64,000 nucleotides of DNA from Durusdinium trenchii. Lineage: Eukaryota > Sar > Dinophyceae > Suessiales > Symbiodiniaceae. The notes beneath the pieces were generated by a model. The model did not search any database and was not told where the DNA came from. It saw only the letters and a program-made list of their open reading frames with translations. Where the stretch lies: contig CAXAMN010023740.1 of NCBI GenBank assembly GCA_963970005.1, positions 661,826 through 725,825 of the forward strand, in the 5' to 3' direction. Both the position numbers and the translations under genes were made by a program. This document shows positions 11,356-24,397 of this stretch, piece after piece (position 1 is the first letter of the stretch; each line of letters opens with the position of its first letter).

Positions 11356-13239
11356 GCTTCTTGGAAAGCTGGCGAACTGCGGGGCAGTTGACTTTTGGAG
11401 CCAGCATGGTTGCGCACGCTTTCATTCTAAAGCTGTGGATGTGGTTGTTCATGGAGCTTTGCGTGAACATCTGTATGCCTTAGGCCGGGGTAGTGCCTGA
11501 AGATGATGTAATTTTAGAGGTTGACAGAGTGTTGTTTTGGAAACGGATGTCGAAGGTATGCCACTACCATTTGAAAGTGTGTCATGCTTGCCAGTGCTGT
11601 TGGTGCTGGGTAGGCTTTTGGCATTTTGGGTTAGCAGGCTTTTGGTAGCGAAGCATTCTAAGTGAAATTGCTTTTACTGTAGACGTTCTCCCCACATGAT
11701 TGAGACCTGACTCACAAACCCTGTTATGAGTCGAAATACGGCATCCCATAGATGGCGCGTGCTTTTTGCACATGTTTTCCTCCAAGCAGCCAGATTGGCG
11801 CTTTTTCCCAATGTAAAAAAGGTTCCTGTGTGTGCTTTGGAGCTGCTGCCAATGCAGGGCGCAGTCCGGAAAAATATGTTGCGTGTTTTTGCCTCCAGGT
11901 CGGAAACCGAACCTGTAGTTGTGCTTATTTTTACAATCCACACTCTTGGCATCTATTCACATTTTTTTCGACCCGGTGCCTAAGTCAGTCAACGTTATGT
12001 ATATGATGATGTTTTTGCTATGTGGGGCCTGCGCTGGTGTAATTATTCAGTTTTGATGCTAGCCATTGCTAGCCTCTGCCACTTCTTTTTCCATTTCGGG
12101 AGAGCATTTGTACAAACCAAAGCCTTCTGGGTCACTTCTACCGGTTTGTTTGCAGGCCACTAATCGCCATGCCAGTGCTGTGAGATCGTGCTCCGGCGAT
12201 CCTTTGGGGCCCTGTACAGCACAATGGATCCTACCAGAAATGGAGGTCACGCAAGGAATACCTGGGAGAGAGGTTTTCGCACGTAGAAACGCGAGAAAAT
12301 ATCCTTTGCAGAGGAAGAATTGTAAAAATGCTTACAATTATACACAATGTGAGACACATTGAGACACAGAAGTGGATGTGGTACACTTCAAGAAACGTAA
12401 GCATCGATGAAGGAGTGGAACATTGGCCTTTATCTCGGGCAGGATCTTACCCGAACGCCGAAGGCGTCAAGTCAGGTGTTGCCAATCCGGCGCCCACGAA
12501 AATGATCTCATCCATTCGGATGCTGAGTCCAACTTCCGAAGAGGTAGATCAAGCCAGCCCACGCACTCATGTCCCTTGGCCATTTATTTTTTCAAACGAA
12601 CATAGCTGAGCACTATTTAACGCATTGTTGGTTTTGGAAGCATCTACCCTTGAGGAGCCTGGGCTCTGAACTTTAGTGCAGGACACAGCTTGGAGTGAAA
12701 AGGGCCAGCAAGCAGGTTCAAGCGGCTTTGATCTTGTGACGGTAGACTTCATACAGACCAGAATGGACAATATCCAAGGTAAACGAACCGTTCTTGAAGG
12801 ATTGGCCGTTCTCGAAGATGTGAACTTGTGAACAAAAACACCAATCACCACACCACGTGGGCTCCACGTCAACCACTTCTTGTTCGCAGAATCAAGAATG
12901 GCCAGTGGACACAACACACCCTTGGTTTTGGCGATCCAATTCCCATGGGTTGCTCTTGTTCGGCTCAGCTTGCCCGTTTTGCCCCGACCGGGCCTGCTCG
13001 GTCAGCATTTGTTCCCAGAGGAGCCTGGTGGGAGTCTTCGCAGCTTTTGAGCGGGGATTTCCGGATATTTTGGAAGAATCGAAGCAACGTTGAAAGATCT
13101 TGTTGGACAATTTCTCAATAAATTTTCGAGGGGACAAGGTGAGGGGACTTCGACACTATCGAGATCTATTGAGAACCTCCTTTGCTGCTCGTGGTCTTGG
13201 CGTGAGTAACCATCTCATTTGGAGTCAACCAAGGGTATC
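11356..13239. other. No recognised gene
   Basis: Open frames such as 12066-12362 and 12328-12609 on + have no identifiable domain. An inverted motif (GCTAGCCATTGCTAGC near 12058-12073) is the only structure noted. Confidence 0.35.
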
Positions 13240-13410
13240 GCTACTAGGAGCAAGGACACTACTAGTAGCCCCTGGCCAAACTACTAGTAAAAAGAAGCTA
13301 CTAGGGGCTCCTGGCCTTACTACTAGGAGCAAGGACGCTACCAGGGGCTCCTGGGCATCGCTACCAGGAGCATTCTTGCTTCTAGTAACAAGAAGCTATC
13401 AAGTCCTTCG
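13240..13410. repeat. CTACTAG dispersed repeat array
   Basis: Repeated 18-25 base units such as CTACTAGGAGCAAGGAC and CTACTAGGGGCTCCTGGCC. The CTAGTAG/CTACTAG kernel lets units appear in either orientation. The translated form ([17 protein letters not shown]) is, from memory, common in predicted proteins of symbiodiniacean genomes, which would reflect this repeat and not a gene. Confidence 0.85.
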
Positions 13411-13689
13411 CCTTCGCCGCTTGACACGAAGGACTGCGTTTGAGCATCGCACGGACCCGGTCCATGAGGCTCCTCCGGTAGATTGAACACCGCGAAAAGA
13501 CAATGACGCTTTGGGTTGATTGAGGTTGTATTCTTGTTTCAGTTTCTTCATCTATGTACAAGTTACTGTATCAAGAAGTGTGTATGTATGTATATATATA
13601 CAATATTATACTATTGTGTATTGTGTGATCCTATGTGATTTTCCCCACCTGTCAGGTGGGGGTTGTTAGCTTTTAATGTCAGCTACTTT

Positions 13690-13830
13690 TCGTCGCCCGC
13701 CTCCGTCTCCGTCTCCTCCGCCTCCTCAACCGCCAGTCTCTGACGGCAGTGTTGCCCGCCGGACCTCAATCGGCAGCCCCCGATGGCAGTGTTACCCGCC
13801 GGATCCCAACCACAGCTCACAAACGCAGCG
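13690..13830. repeat. Short tandem duplication
   Basis: The GGCAGTGTTGCCCGCCGGA motif occurs at 13744-13762 and again, with one change, at 13785-13803, at the edge of the CA-rich array. Confidence 0.6.
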
Positions 13831-14080
13831 CACAACTACAGCAGACAAGGACAATCACATAGCCACAAACACCACTACAAAGACACAATCACAAGCACAC
13901 AACCACAAAGACACATCCACGGGACACAGCCACAACACACAACCATAGCACACAACCACAGCACACAACCACAAACACAACTACAAACACACAACCACAA
14001 ACACAACTACAAACACACAATCTCAAGCACACAACGACAAACACAACTACAACGCAATCACAAACACGCAGGCAGAAGCA
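13800..14080. repeat. CA-rich satellite, block 1
   Basis: Imperfect 10-24 base units (ACACAACCACAAACACAACT and variants). The + frames are artefactual runs of His, Asn, Thr and Gln; the minus frames are Val/Cys-rich. Confidence 0.85.
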
Positions 14081-14384
14081 GGACGGCAAACACAACAACT
14101 GTACAAAGACAGAAAAGGACATGGAACATATGGCTGCCTTACACAGACGCTTGGAACATGTGGATGCGTTGCTTTTGCTGTGGGGTCGTTTTGGTCAGCT
14201 CGCTTCTGTCAGCAATTGAGGGGATAGAGCCGCAAAGGTAAAGGTAGTAAAGGTCATGGGTCATGAGGCCCGTCAGAGAAGTTAAATACAGACATGTTTC
14301 CAAGCGCGCGCCAGCGGAGCGCGCTCTTGTGTGCAATGGTTTTCTATGAGATTGTTGACCGGGGCGTGCGTGTTTGCTTGATCC

Positions 14385-14715
14385 ACAACGACACATCCAC
14401 AACACGCAACCACGACGCACAACCACAGCACACAACCCCCCCACACAGCCGCAAACACAAGCACACAACCACTAACACACGCACACACAACCACAAACAC
14501 AACTACGAAGACACAGTCACAAACACTACTACAAAGACACAATCACAAACGCGCGGCCACAAAGACACATCCACAGCACACAACCACAACACGCAACCAC
14601 AAAGACACATCCACAGCACACAACCACAACGCATAATCACAGCACACAACGACAAACACATAACTACAAGCACAAACGCACAACCACCAACACACACACA
14701 GACAACCACCAACAT
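14385..14715. repeat. CA-rich satellite, block 2
   Basis: Same unit family as block 1, including shared segments (ACAAAGACACATCCAC). The blocks are separated by about 300 bases of non-repetitive sequence, suggesting one array split by an insertion or two related arrays. Confidence 0.85.
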
Positions 14716-16179
14716 GTCAGACAATATGGCAAGTAGAAGTTTAGAATATATACCGTATATACCAGATAGAATCTCACAATATATAATATGTCAAAGATAA
14801 TGTTTCTGTTGTGTGTCCTGCACACCCCTTCTTCCTTTGCCTTTACCGGACCAGACACCTGACAGGCGCGCCCCTGTCTTGCAAGAATGTCAGTCACATC
14901 TGACAAGCAGCAGAATGCGCCAGAAAGAATGCCAAAATAATGTTGCAATACATGCCAGAAAACTTGTCTGATTGGAATGTCATGGTGGGGGTCACTCGAA
15001 GTGAAGTAATCATATTTATTTTTTTTTTGCAGGGTACGTGGGTGTTGGCTGACAACAAGGTAATGGAAAAAACTAAGCTTCGCTGTAAGAAACTGTAGTT
15101 GTGACCGGCACCAATAGTTGGAGTTGAGCCAGCTACCAAGCAGGTCTTGCAAAGAGACTCTGACAAGAGATGTTGTTCACTCAACTGGGCCGTTTCTGAA
15201 ACAACATGGACTAGATTCGTTGGGTGACATTTGTACTTCTATTTCTCCCAGCCTGAAACCCTACAGCCCTACACCAGGTGACTGGCGAATGCGAGTTCAC
15301 GTAGTCGAAAATGCCGAGGCGAGGTCTGTTTACAACTGAACAGCAACATGTGGTGGATCTACGTGGATCTGACATTTACATTTTGAGGCCGCAACTTATG
15401 CACGTTCTGTTGCAAATAAATATCTAGTCATCCAAAAGAATTGATTTTCATGGATCTTCCAAGTTCGTTTCAGCCCTTCATCCAGGAGGCCCAGGAGGAA
15501 CCAAAGGCAGAGGCTGACGCGCCCAAGGCGAAAGAACGGCTGGGACCCTGGAAGGGCCATCGACTGGCGTTGAACCACTTCGACTGCTTGCAGCGGCTTG
15601 CCACGTGCGCCTAGGGTGCCTGTGCCAAGATTTCGATCCTCCTGGACTGGTGGAAGTGTCTGGCTCAGTGCTGAATTTCAGAATCGGCGAGATTTGTGGG
15701 TCATTGGCAGATAGCCCAAGTTGCTCATGCAGTTGAAGACCTGCTTTGAGAATGTGATTTCAGCTCAGATTAAAAGTAGACTGAGTCCCGCGGTGCCTTG
15801 TTTGTTTGAAGTTTTTGCGAAGGGCTGCTACATTGGATATCCCCAAATGCCCATCGTTTGGTTCATGTCAGGGACAAAGGACCTGGGACTGGCATTATTT
15901 GTTTTGATTTGACTTCCATAGTCCTCACTGACGGCTCTTTGGACCTTTCACCCCAACAATCTTCCACATCCGACTGCGCCCAGCTGTGCTCTGGAGCAGC
16001 GAGAAAACAGCGCCAACGGGGCAAGTGGCACCTCGGCTGGGTCAAACCGGACACGGCTGGGCGGCCGGGGGTTGTTGATGATCAATCCTTGCCCATATCT
16101 TGGTGATCTGCAGATTGCAAGCTAGCCTTTGACTGTACAAGGGTGTTTGAGGTTCGAGAATCGTAGGAATCATGGGACT

Positions 16180-16210
16180 GTGCCAGAGAAGGAATTCAGA
16201 TCTCTGGCAC
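16180..16210. repeat. Perfect short hairpin
   Basis: GTGCCAGAGA (16180-16189) pairs with TCTCTGGCAC (16201-16210) across an 11-base loop. No T-run follows, so a terminator is not implied. Confidence 0.6.
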
Positions 16211-18055
16211 GACTTGCCTATCTCAAAATGACAGAGGCCTTGACAAGGAAGGGTGACTCACTATTTCCTGTGCAAGGAGAGCAGTCAAGTATTTAAGTTG
16301 TAACAACAGCTCGGATGTGCATTCACTGGCAAACGAAAGTGTGCAGCACTTGGTAAGTTGAATACGTTGGTTTCATTTCTTTGTGGTTGGTTTGCGAGTT
16401 TCGATCAAAGGTGTGGCAATGGGAACATCGCACTGGGTTCAAAGCCTATGATGTGCGAGCGTGCGGTTGCCCAGTCTGGAGAATCCTGCTTTTCTCCGGA
16501 ACCGGAAATACGTTGCACGCTACTGCAAACACAAAGTACGTACACGTGTGCATATCACGGCTCTTGGCAACGAGAGAGGGTCGATCTTACATTTGGATTT
16601 GGGGATGGGTCAAAACCTGGAGCCTCAACAATGTAGCTTGACCTGGGGAACTTAAAATTTGTTACTGTAGTTCTGGAAGATGTCTGGCTCGCAGAAAGTG
16701 ATATATTTCGGTTCATGAACTGCCCTTCTCCCCCATGCCCCGATGGCTCCTTCGTCTCCTTTTCCAGGCATTGCTTGATATTGTTAACTATCATCAGTGT
16801 ATCATCCATCTTCCATCACCCCTCACCACTCGTGATCGTGCAAGTAGTTTTTTGTCATCCTTCTGCGCCTTCCAATTTTGAATGCATCGAACTCAGGACA
16901 GCGCGAATCGAGGACGCATTCCAGCGGGGTCTCTCTCGTGTGCGGCTGAAGTTGGGGACCCAAATGTGCACAGCTATAAATAAATGACACCCACCCGAAG
17001 TTTGAGAACATGCATTTCTTTGAGGGGGTTGAACCCATCAACTGACGCCTTCAAACCCTTCGTCAAGCCACGGATGATGTCTCGTTTGAGTTATTCATTT
17101 TAGTTCGTCGGGATCCCATTGTATAGCCAGATGGTGCTGGGTCGTTACGCAAGAATGTTGAATCTAACTGTTTGAAAAGGTGAGACTATGAAACATCCAG
17201 ACTAGCAGCACCTGCTAAGGGCTGGAAAGATGGATGACACGCCTATGGAGCTGCCAGCTCCTTAGAAACCAGACAGGGCACGATTGAGCTTGACACCCTT
17301 TTAATCCTCAAATGTGTTCAATTATCCAACGAGTCATTTCAGCTCGCTGTTGTGCACAATTCTGTGCACAATTCGGTTCGTCAGGGAGGTTCTGTCACTG
17401 ATGCTGTATGAGTGTGTCCCGTCATCCGTCTTTGGGATGACTCCCACAGGTTTTTCCACGACATGATTCAGTTCGACCCCAAGACCGGCAACACCCGGAA
17501 GATCCGTCGAGTTGGCGGGGCTGCCCAGAGCAACGCGGGCGCGCGCAGCTCTGCGCGCCTGAGGATCGGACCATTGGGTCCGGGTGTGGTTCCAAAGGAT
17601 TCCAAAGGCACATAACTTAGGTGAAGAGTCGCAGAGAGGTCAGCTGCCTACCACCTATCGGACCTATCTACCTTTTGGGGCTGTGCATGTTGGACCAAAA
17701 TGTGTTGGCCTCATGCACTGGCCTTCGTGACGACAGGTCGTGATAGTTTGTGGAAGCGGTTCCGAAGAAAGGCTCCGTGGGACCTGTATGTTTGTGTTTG
17801 AGTATGAGACTTGGTTGAGATGAGAACCATGCAGCTGAATCAGAAAAATCACGTTGATCATGTAGAATCTCAAGAGGATTTTCTGAATGAAAATGGACAG
17901 CAGATCTCACAGCCATGGTTGGAGAGGTGTCCATGGTTGGAAGTGGCCTGACTCGGCACCGCAGGTGAACGAGTGGGCATGGTTGATCGAGACAGGTGCG
18001 TATATATCGCCTCACGCAAAGCTTCGAGAAAGCTAGACATGTGGAATATCAGTGA

Positions 18056-18097
18056 CGCTCAGTGACTCGCTGGATGACGCTCAGTGACTCGCTGGAC
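18056..18097. repeat. Tandem duplication (about 23-base unit)
   Basis: The segment TGACGCTCAGTGACTCGCTG is present twice in direct succession. Confidence 0.7.
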
Positions 18098-18898
18098 TCT
18101 TGTGATTCTGAATCCCTTTTCCCACGACTGGCAGAGTTTGGCCTCCTTGTTGCGCCTCCAAACTCTAGGCCGCACCACACGTGTGGTCTTCGCTCAGTAT
18201 GAACAGAAGCGCAAGGAGTTGCACAGCAGCCGGAGCCCTGGCGGTGTAGGCGGAGTACCTAAGCCCTTGCTTTTCGGTGCATACATTGAGAAAGAAAGAT
18301 GCAGGTTATGATCAACTTCACCTTTGAACATCTTGAAGTTTCAGGCTTTCATAAAGCCAACTCACAAGGTGTTGCCCATTCAAGCTTTGAATGGGCGTGG
18401 GTCAACACTAAACTATCAACATGTTTCAACCCTTGTAGTTCATGTTCTTCATTTGACGGGCCAACCAGGAAAGCCTTATGTCATGACCCAGTTAGCCATA
18501 CTTTGTGCTGTCAGAGCTGACATTCAGCCTGTTCTCTTTCGCTCTCAAGCTGCGATCTGGACTTGCTGGTTTGCAGGAATGGATCGCCGGGACTACCACG
18601 TGACCGATTTGTACAAAGACAATGGCTTGGGGCTCACAGTGGTCGGAACTCTTCATCTTCGTCAGCATCAGAACCTTTTTGATTCGGGCCCAACATTCAA
18701 TATAAACCGCACTGGATGCAGGTAGTAGGCCCTGACCATGAAGAGTTGCCCGCGAGTATCCTTGAAACGCAAGCGCCTTTCTAAAGCGAGATTAGTGTGT
18801 GTGTGTGTGTGACACTGTGACAAAAACACCGAGAAAGGAGCAGATTGGTTGACGCACAATTGTATTGATTGATTCAACTACTGTTGTTTGATTTCTTT

Positions 18899-18975
18899 GA
18901 TATCATGGTCACTCTTCCCCGGTTCCTTTCCATGATATCTGATATCATGGTCACTCTTCCCCGGTTCCTTTCCAG
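18899..18975. repeat. 42-base tandem duplication
   Basis: A unit starting GATATCATGGTCACTCTTCC at 18899 repeats exactly from 18941, truncated at its 3' end, with a GATATC palindrome at the join. Confidence 0.85.
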
Positions 18976-20635
18976 CGCTAAAGCATTGATTGTCGTTTTC
19001 TTTTATATAAATGTGGGTGACCTGTGACTAGTAACTGAGCTAAATCTATAGGTTCTACCCACCTGAGTTTCAGCTGAAAGTTTGAACTTTTGGTTGCCCC
19101 AGAGAGAGAAAAGGAAAGAGAGAGAGAGAGAATCAATTTGACTTAGCACAAGCCGCGCGTGAGTCAGGTTGCCTACCGAACCTGGCAAAAAGCAATACCT
19201 TCTTTTTGCTCTCAATGCTGGTCGGAGCTCAAGGGAGAGATGTGTGCTGTACATGCATGCCTTTTGAGTGCTCTAACCTTTGTTGCCTGCTAAGTTCAAA
19301 GTTGTGAGTGCAATAGGTCTTGAAAGACCCTTGGGAAGCTCCTTGATAGTTGACTTGTCTCAGGTGGTGCTTTTAAATTCTATTTGGATTGGCCCGAAGC
19401 TGAGCCTTCGGGCTGGGCAGTGCACGGACGGGCATTTGATCTTCTGCAACCTTTCGAATAGAGAATCTGGAGACAGAACCAGCAGAAGCAACCACTTCGT
19501 GGTGTCTTCCACACCTTTCGGTTCATGTTTTTGAGGTACATAATATGCATAGTGAAATCACCCAAATCCACAAACTCTGAAAACACCTGTACGATCCCAG
19601 TGTTGAGGCCTGGAAGCTGATGCACCCCATCGGAGCAACATGAGTTCGTGGGATGGGCAGCAGATGGCCCGGCTGGCTCAGACCGTGTTCTGAGTGGTGT
19701 CGAATGTTGTGTCCCCAAAGCGAACTCCTTTTTGATCGTACCAATCCCACAATATGAAATAGTTGGGAATTGAATGGCCTCCAACCTAATAGCGATGGCC
19801 TCCAACCTGAGTTGAGAGGGTAGTCTTGAGAACTAAACATGTTCTCTTACGGCTTAGGCTTAGATGTGAGGGACCTCCTTTGGTTTTTAGTGCTTTGATT
19901 GGAATAGTACGATCAAGGCCAAGGTAGTCCTTGGTCAAGTGATTGGGAAGTCGTCACTGGGTTACGAAGCACTAGGACTGGCAAGATCCTCCGTGAGATT
20001 GGATCAAGGCCGTGGAGCACATCTTCTGCGTGGCATTTACCACCGAGATCGCAAGGGGCACCCAGCACGTCACGATCGGTCGAGATGCACTCGAGATGCT
20101 AGACAACGAGCCCCAGACTTATGGGCATTGGAGCATTCATTTGTTGTTGTCCCTTCCAGGCGGGACACTTAGACCTATCATATCAAGCAAGCAATCCGAT
20201 GGTCTATTCAAAAGACAGAGTCTTCAACGAATGCAGGCAGTCCCTTTTGGCTTTCTTTTCTTCCCCATTCTTGTGGACTTCCAGGTCATCAGATTCGCTG
20301 CGCCGTTTCCTCAGAGATGTCTGGCACACGGGCTGCTTGGTGGGTGTTGAGATAGACACTTGGACTACTAACTGCATCATTTCTTGATGCCATCCTGTTC
20401 CTTTGTAGATTCATTGTAGATGATCGATCCACATTTTCCCACGTCATTGCAGCCACCAAGCACTTTAGAAATGCATTCCACATTGTATAGCTGTATAAAT
20501 TACAATAAAGCAATCCAAGACATGTTTCATGTATTTTCATGCGGTTTCATCGTATTATTCTTAATTTTTAACGAACATCGACCAAAATTGTAATAGAGTT
20601 ACAAGTTTTATCCCTTATGGTCAGATGACCTCCGG

Positions 20636-22108
20636 ATGGAACTCTCACTGTTGAGCCTGCGCTTTGCAGACTGGAAGCTGACCAGCCCTGCATTTGGACC
20701 ACCTCTTCCGTGCCGATTGTCGTCTCCGAGTTTTTTCATCCATTCCATGCGGTGGCAGCGTCGAAAGGAATCGACAGCTGTCGAAGCGCAAAGTGACGGT
20801 AATTCGGGGACCAACAGCTTGCGCAAAGTGGCGGTGATTGGTGGTGGGGTGGCTGGTCTTGCCTGTGCTAAGCGTTTGTCCACGCGGGGCATTGGTGTTA
20901 CAGTCTTTGATACAGGAAAGCGTGAGCCCGGTGGTCGAGCTTCCTCCCGTCTTTGGCGTGGCCAAGTGGTCGACCATGCGAGCCAGTTCATCACAACCAC
21001 TGATCCTGAGTTCCGTGAGCACATTGCCACCTCTGGCGTTGCCCGGCCCTTCGGAAACGATGGGCGCTTTGGAAAGCTTGGCCCAGATGGCTTTGCCCCC
21101 ATTGATGATGGTGTGGAGCGGTGGGTTGGCATCAAAGGCATGGGGGGCATTGTGAGATCACTGGCCCATGGCTTAGAAGTTCTTCAAGATGTGTGGGTGC
21201 CACCATCAAACGGACTACAAGCTGGACACGGTTGGAACGTCGTGGTTCCTAGACTGCAGCAAAACTGGAGTTTTGATGCTGCAGTTATTGCACACAATGG
21301 CAAGTGTGCAGAGCGGTTGACATCTTCTACACCTGCTAGAGAGGTGCATGCGCTACTTCGAACCAATTTCGCTGCTTCTTTGCCCAAAAACCCTGCACCT
21401 GGAAGTGGCACATTTACACTCAACCAAATTTATTCTTTGCTCTTCGAGGTGCCCAAAGGTGTAATGCCGGAGAGTTTTGATGCGGCTTTTGTGGAGAACG
21501 AAGATTCTTTGAGGTGGCTTTCCTCCAACACGCGAAAGCTTCAACAGAGCGCTGAGAGCGAGGTTTGGACTGCTCTGAGCTCAGCACCCTTTGGCAAGAG
21601 ACACAAGGCGCCGCAGGAGTTTTTGGAAGGCACGGCCAAGGAAGCAGAGGTCATCGACCTCATGCTGAAAGCTGTGGAGAATGCCGTTTCCTTGCCTTCT
21701 GGGACTCTGAATGGAGAGAAAGGGAAGGTGAAGGCGACAAAGCTGCAGCTTTGGGGTGCCGCCGTGCCGATTAGCCGTTGGGCGAGCAGAGATGGAGTTG
21801 ATTTTGTGTGGTCTGCTACGCATAGCATTGGCATTGCAGGGGATTGGCTTAGCTCCAGTCCAGAGCGAGCTTCTACCATTGAAGCAGCTTGGATCTCTGG
21901 AGTTCGTTTGGCAGACCACATCGCCAGCCACGCGCAAGACGATGCGGGCCTGCAATTAGGTGAAAACGGTGGGGTCTTTGTCCCTGTGGATGGAGAATTT
22001 GGCAGCAGTGGGAGTGAAGCAGCGGCCTGGGTGGATCCTCAAAAAGGCAAAGGGAAAGGCCGTCAAAAGGGCGGCAAGTCAAAGGGCAACAGCCGTGGCC
22101 GCAGATAA
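20636..22108 (+). CDS. FAD-dependent amine oxidase / renalase-like protein
   Basis: A 490-residue uninterrupted frame. Residues 65-82 (KVAVIGGGVAGLACAKRL) form the N-terminal Rossmann dinucleotide-binding motif GxGxxG, followed by the basic/Gly-rich EPGGRASS box (98-105) typical of NAD(P)/FAD-dependent amine oxidases and renalase-like proteins. Near residue 400, GIAGDWL is the C-terminal FAD-binding segment. The product is expected to oxidise an amine or a reduced nicotinamide form using FAD; the substrate is unknown. The first 38 residues could be a targeting extension, since a second Met (MRWQRRKES) precedes the conserved domain. The C-terminus is a Lys/Gly/Arg-rich tail. An in-frame stop lies upstream at 20594 and an AG at 20623-20624 could be an acceptor. 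The lack of introns contrasts with the split neighbours and suggests a retrogene. Confidence 0.8.
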   Translation: MELSLLSLRFADWKLTSPAFGPPLPCRLSSPSFFIHSMRWQRRKESTAVEAQSDGNSGTNSLRKVAVIGGGVAGLACAKRLSTRGIGVTVFDTGKREPGGRASSRLWRGQVVDHASQFITTTDPEFREHIATSGVARPFGNDGRFGKLGPDGFAPIDDGVERWVGIKGMGGIVRSLAHGLEVLQDVWVPPSNGLQAGHGWNVVVPRLQQNWSFDAAVIAHNGKCAERLTSSTPAREVHALLRTNFAASLPKNPAPGSGTFTLNQIYSLLFEVPKGVMPESFDAAFVENEDSLRWLSSNTRKLQQSAESEVWTALSSAPFGKRHKAPQEFLEGTAKEAEVIDLMLKAVENAVSLPSGTLNGEKGKVKATKLQLWGAAVPISRWASRDGVDFVWSATHSIGIAGDWLSSSPERASTIEAAWISGVRLADHIASHAQDDAGLQLGENGGVFVPVDGEFGSSGSEAAAWVDPQKGKGKGRQKGGKSKGNSRGRR

Positions 22109-23893
22109 CACGTCTTCAGATTTCAAAAGACATCGAAGTTTCAGCAAGCATCGAGAAAGAAGCCTTTAACAATCAGCTGAGGAACTGGAACTGTAATCAA
22201 AGAGAGGTTTTGTATATAAGGTCTCTTCACAGAGCGTCATGCCGCGCTGTTTTGGGTTCCGCCCTATTTTGAAGGCCATTTTTGACCCTAGCTTTGGCGG
22301 CGTGACTATGTTGATCTCTCCATTTTTCAAGTCTGCACCTTCATTGCCAGGTTTCGGCGGAAGAGGGACTCCTTGAAGGATTTCTGGCGACTTAGCGTAG
22401 TTTCGTCGCGGGCCATTGCTTTGGTGGGCCATTGCTTGGACACTACCATGGACTCTAAACCAGCAAAGACATCAGCTTAAACCTGAGGTCTCGACATGTT
22501 TTTACTATGTTTTTATATTATCTGCTTAGACCACTGATTCCCACTGTCGAGGTTTTGCTTTGACTCTTCACTGGTAGTCTTGATGATTGGCCGGGCATCC
22601 TAGAGCTCTCAGTCTACGAGTGGCTTTTTGGCTCAATGAAGTATATCAAATTCCAACATCTCACACAACAACCGCCAGAGTGGTGTATATAAACATAAAA
22701 CCCCGCGAAAAAGAAGAAAGCACACGCAATAACAACTCACATGGAAACTCTTTTGTACATTAAGGCTAGTAATTACAACAAGGTGTTCAAATGTATTTTC
22801 CTGCCAACTGACCTTCCGATACTGTTCCCAGCCGTTGATTCTTGAGGTGAGGTTTGGGTGTTGCCCATCGCAATGTTCTTTGCCAGAGCCTCGGGACAGT
22901 GTGGGCAGCAAAGGGGATTCTCCAATCTCTTTGGTGTGCCGCTCATTTTCCTTCAGTAGCTGGAACGCTTGTCCTCAAAGTTGTAAAGAACGGTATGTGG
23001 AACAAACGTCATCCATTTGACCCTCCAGAAAGCGGCTTCCCAAGCCAACACCAGTTGGTGGATACACAGCACCACCTCAGAAGGGATTCGTTGAATCATA
23101 GAAGATCATAGAAGCTCATTCCAACCCATTGGAATCGTGCATCTTTCTCTTTTGGCCGAATCGCGAAGAGAAAGCATCGATCGATTCCATCTTCCAACAG
23201 TCGTCGGACATGCCTTTGAGGCGGGCCTCTTTGGTTCGGAGCAGACGGAAATTCACAACGCCTGGGACCTCGAAACGACGCCTTGGTCGAAGAAAACGCG
23301 TTCTTGTTCAAGAAAAAGCATGTGCAGGGGGTGTCCATTGGAGACTGGAAAGAAAGAACCCAATTACATTCATGATTCAATGGACTTAAATGGGTTGAAT
23401 CAGACGTCATTTCACCCCCTGGGTTTGAGTGTATATAGACACGTTCAGGACTAGCAGCATCAAAGCACACTATTCAATTTTGATCAAATTTGATGTTATA
23501 TAAAAATAGTTTTCGATCAGATGACCATCAAAGGTTGAGGAATAATTCTATTTGCGCTGCCACAAATGATCCAAATGCCTGTGGTCTTTATCTCGCAGAC
23601 ATGTTGCGGTGATTGTGACAAATAGCTGGACATGTGAAGTGCAATGTACCAGCACTGCTGATGGTCTACCTTTGATGTTGGACGCATTTGGATAACCCCA
23701 CTCCAAAAAGAAATTGTTCTGCAGAGGCTATCACCCATACCTGTAGAGTTTTGTGAACTTGCATCAGTAGAAACGAACTCTCCTAATTGAGTCCCCCCCA
23801 AAGCCCTGTCCTTTTCGGAGGCCCCAACGAAAAAGCATCCACCAAACGTGTCAGAGAAATCTGACACGCACTGACTCCGCTGCGACTGACCAG
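22109..23893. other. No recognised gene; expected location of upstream channel exons
   Basis: Exons for S1-S3 of the second channel should lie here, but none could be identified with confidence. Short open frames at 22835-23111 and 23129-23454 are unassigned. Confidence 0.4.
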
Positions 23894-24364
23894 GTGAAAG
23901 AACTGACGATCCTCCGGACGGTGCGCTTGCTTCGCCTCACCAGGCTTCGGTTTGTCGAACGGAACCGAACCGATGGGTCCGTCCGAACGAAGGTGCAATC
24001 CAAAGGCGAAGCTAAGCGTCGGTGTCTTCGTTGGTTCCGAACGAAAGTCGAGGTCCTTTGGAAAGGCTTTGGAAAGCTTTGGGTGTTCTTTCATGAAAGA
24101 TATGAAAGGTCCTGACTTTCTGCCCACACCGGTGGCCAACCGTCCCACATGGTTTGTTCGTTCATGAAGACTGTTTGTCCTTTCAAGTGGAGGTCACAAG
24201 AGCAGAAAGCACTGCATCACGGGGCTTTTTGATGCTTTTTGTTTTCCCAGAGATGTCAAATAACCTGAATCAGCTAGTTACATAGTTGTTGAGGGATATG
24301 ATTTCTCGCCCAAGGTCCAAGGCATTTCCATACCGTTTCCCAAGATGGCTTTCAACACTCTCTC

Positions 24365-24397
<33 letters not shown>

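Larger units (their letters stand above)
14720..20635. other. Long stretch without recognised gene
   Basis: No conserved exon could be identified. Two places look slightly more coding-like on +: 17463-17600 (HDMIQFDPKTGNTRKIRRVG) and 18440-18670 (ending DRRDYHVTDLYKDNGL). Neither can be named. A GA-rich microsatellite lies at 19088-19131. Confidence 0.4.

Noticed and set aside
10936..11483. Overlapping 136-157 codon frames on both strands
   Set aside because: They are created by the minisatellite at 11010-11355; composition is repetitive Cys/Trp/Val or His/Pro/Ala with no domain.
13800..14715. CRISPR-like spaced repeats
   Set aside because: Units vary in length and sequence and have no unique spacers; the genome is eukaryotic.
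13783..14800. 152- and 168-codon + frames and minus Val/Cys-rich frames
   Set aside because: Translations of the CA-rich satellite only.
17541..17558. GCGCGCAG/CTGCGCGC palindrome
   Set aside because: Short G+C palindrome with a two-base loop; no sign of function or recurrence.
20608..21150. 180-codon minus frame opposite the FAD oxidoreductase
   Set aside because: Shadow of the + strand gene, which has clear conserved motifs.
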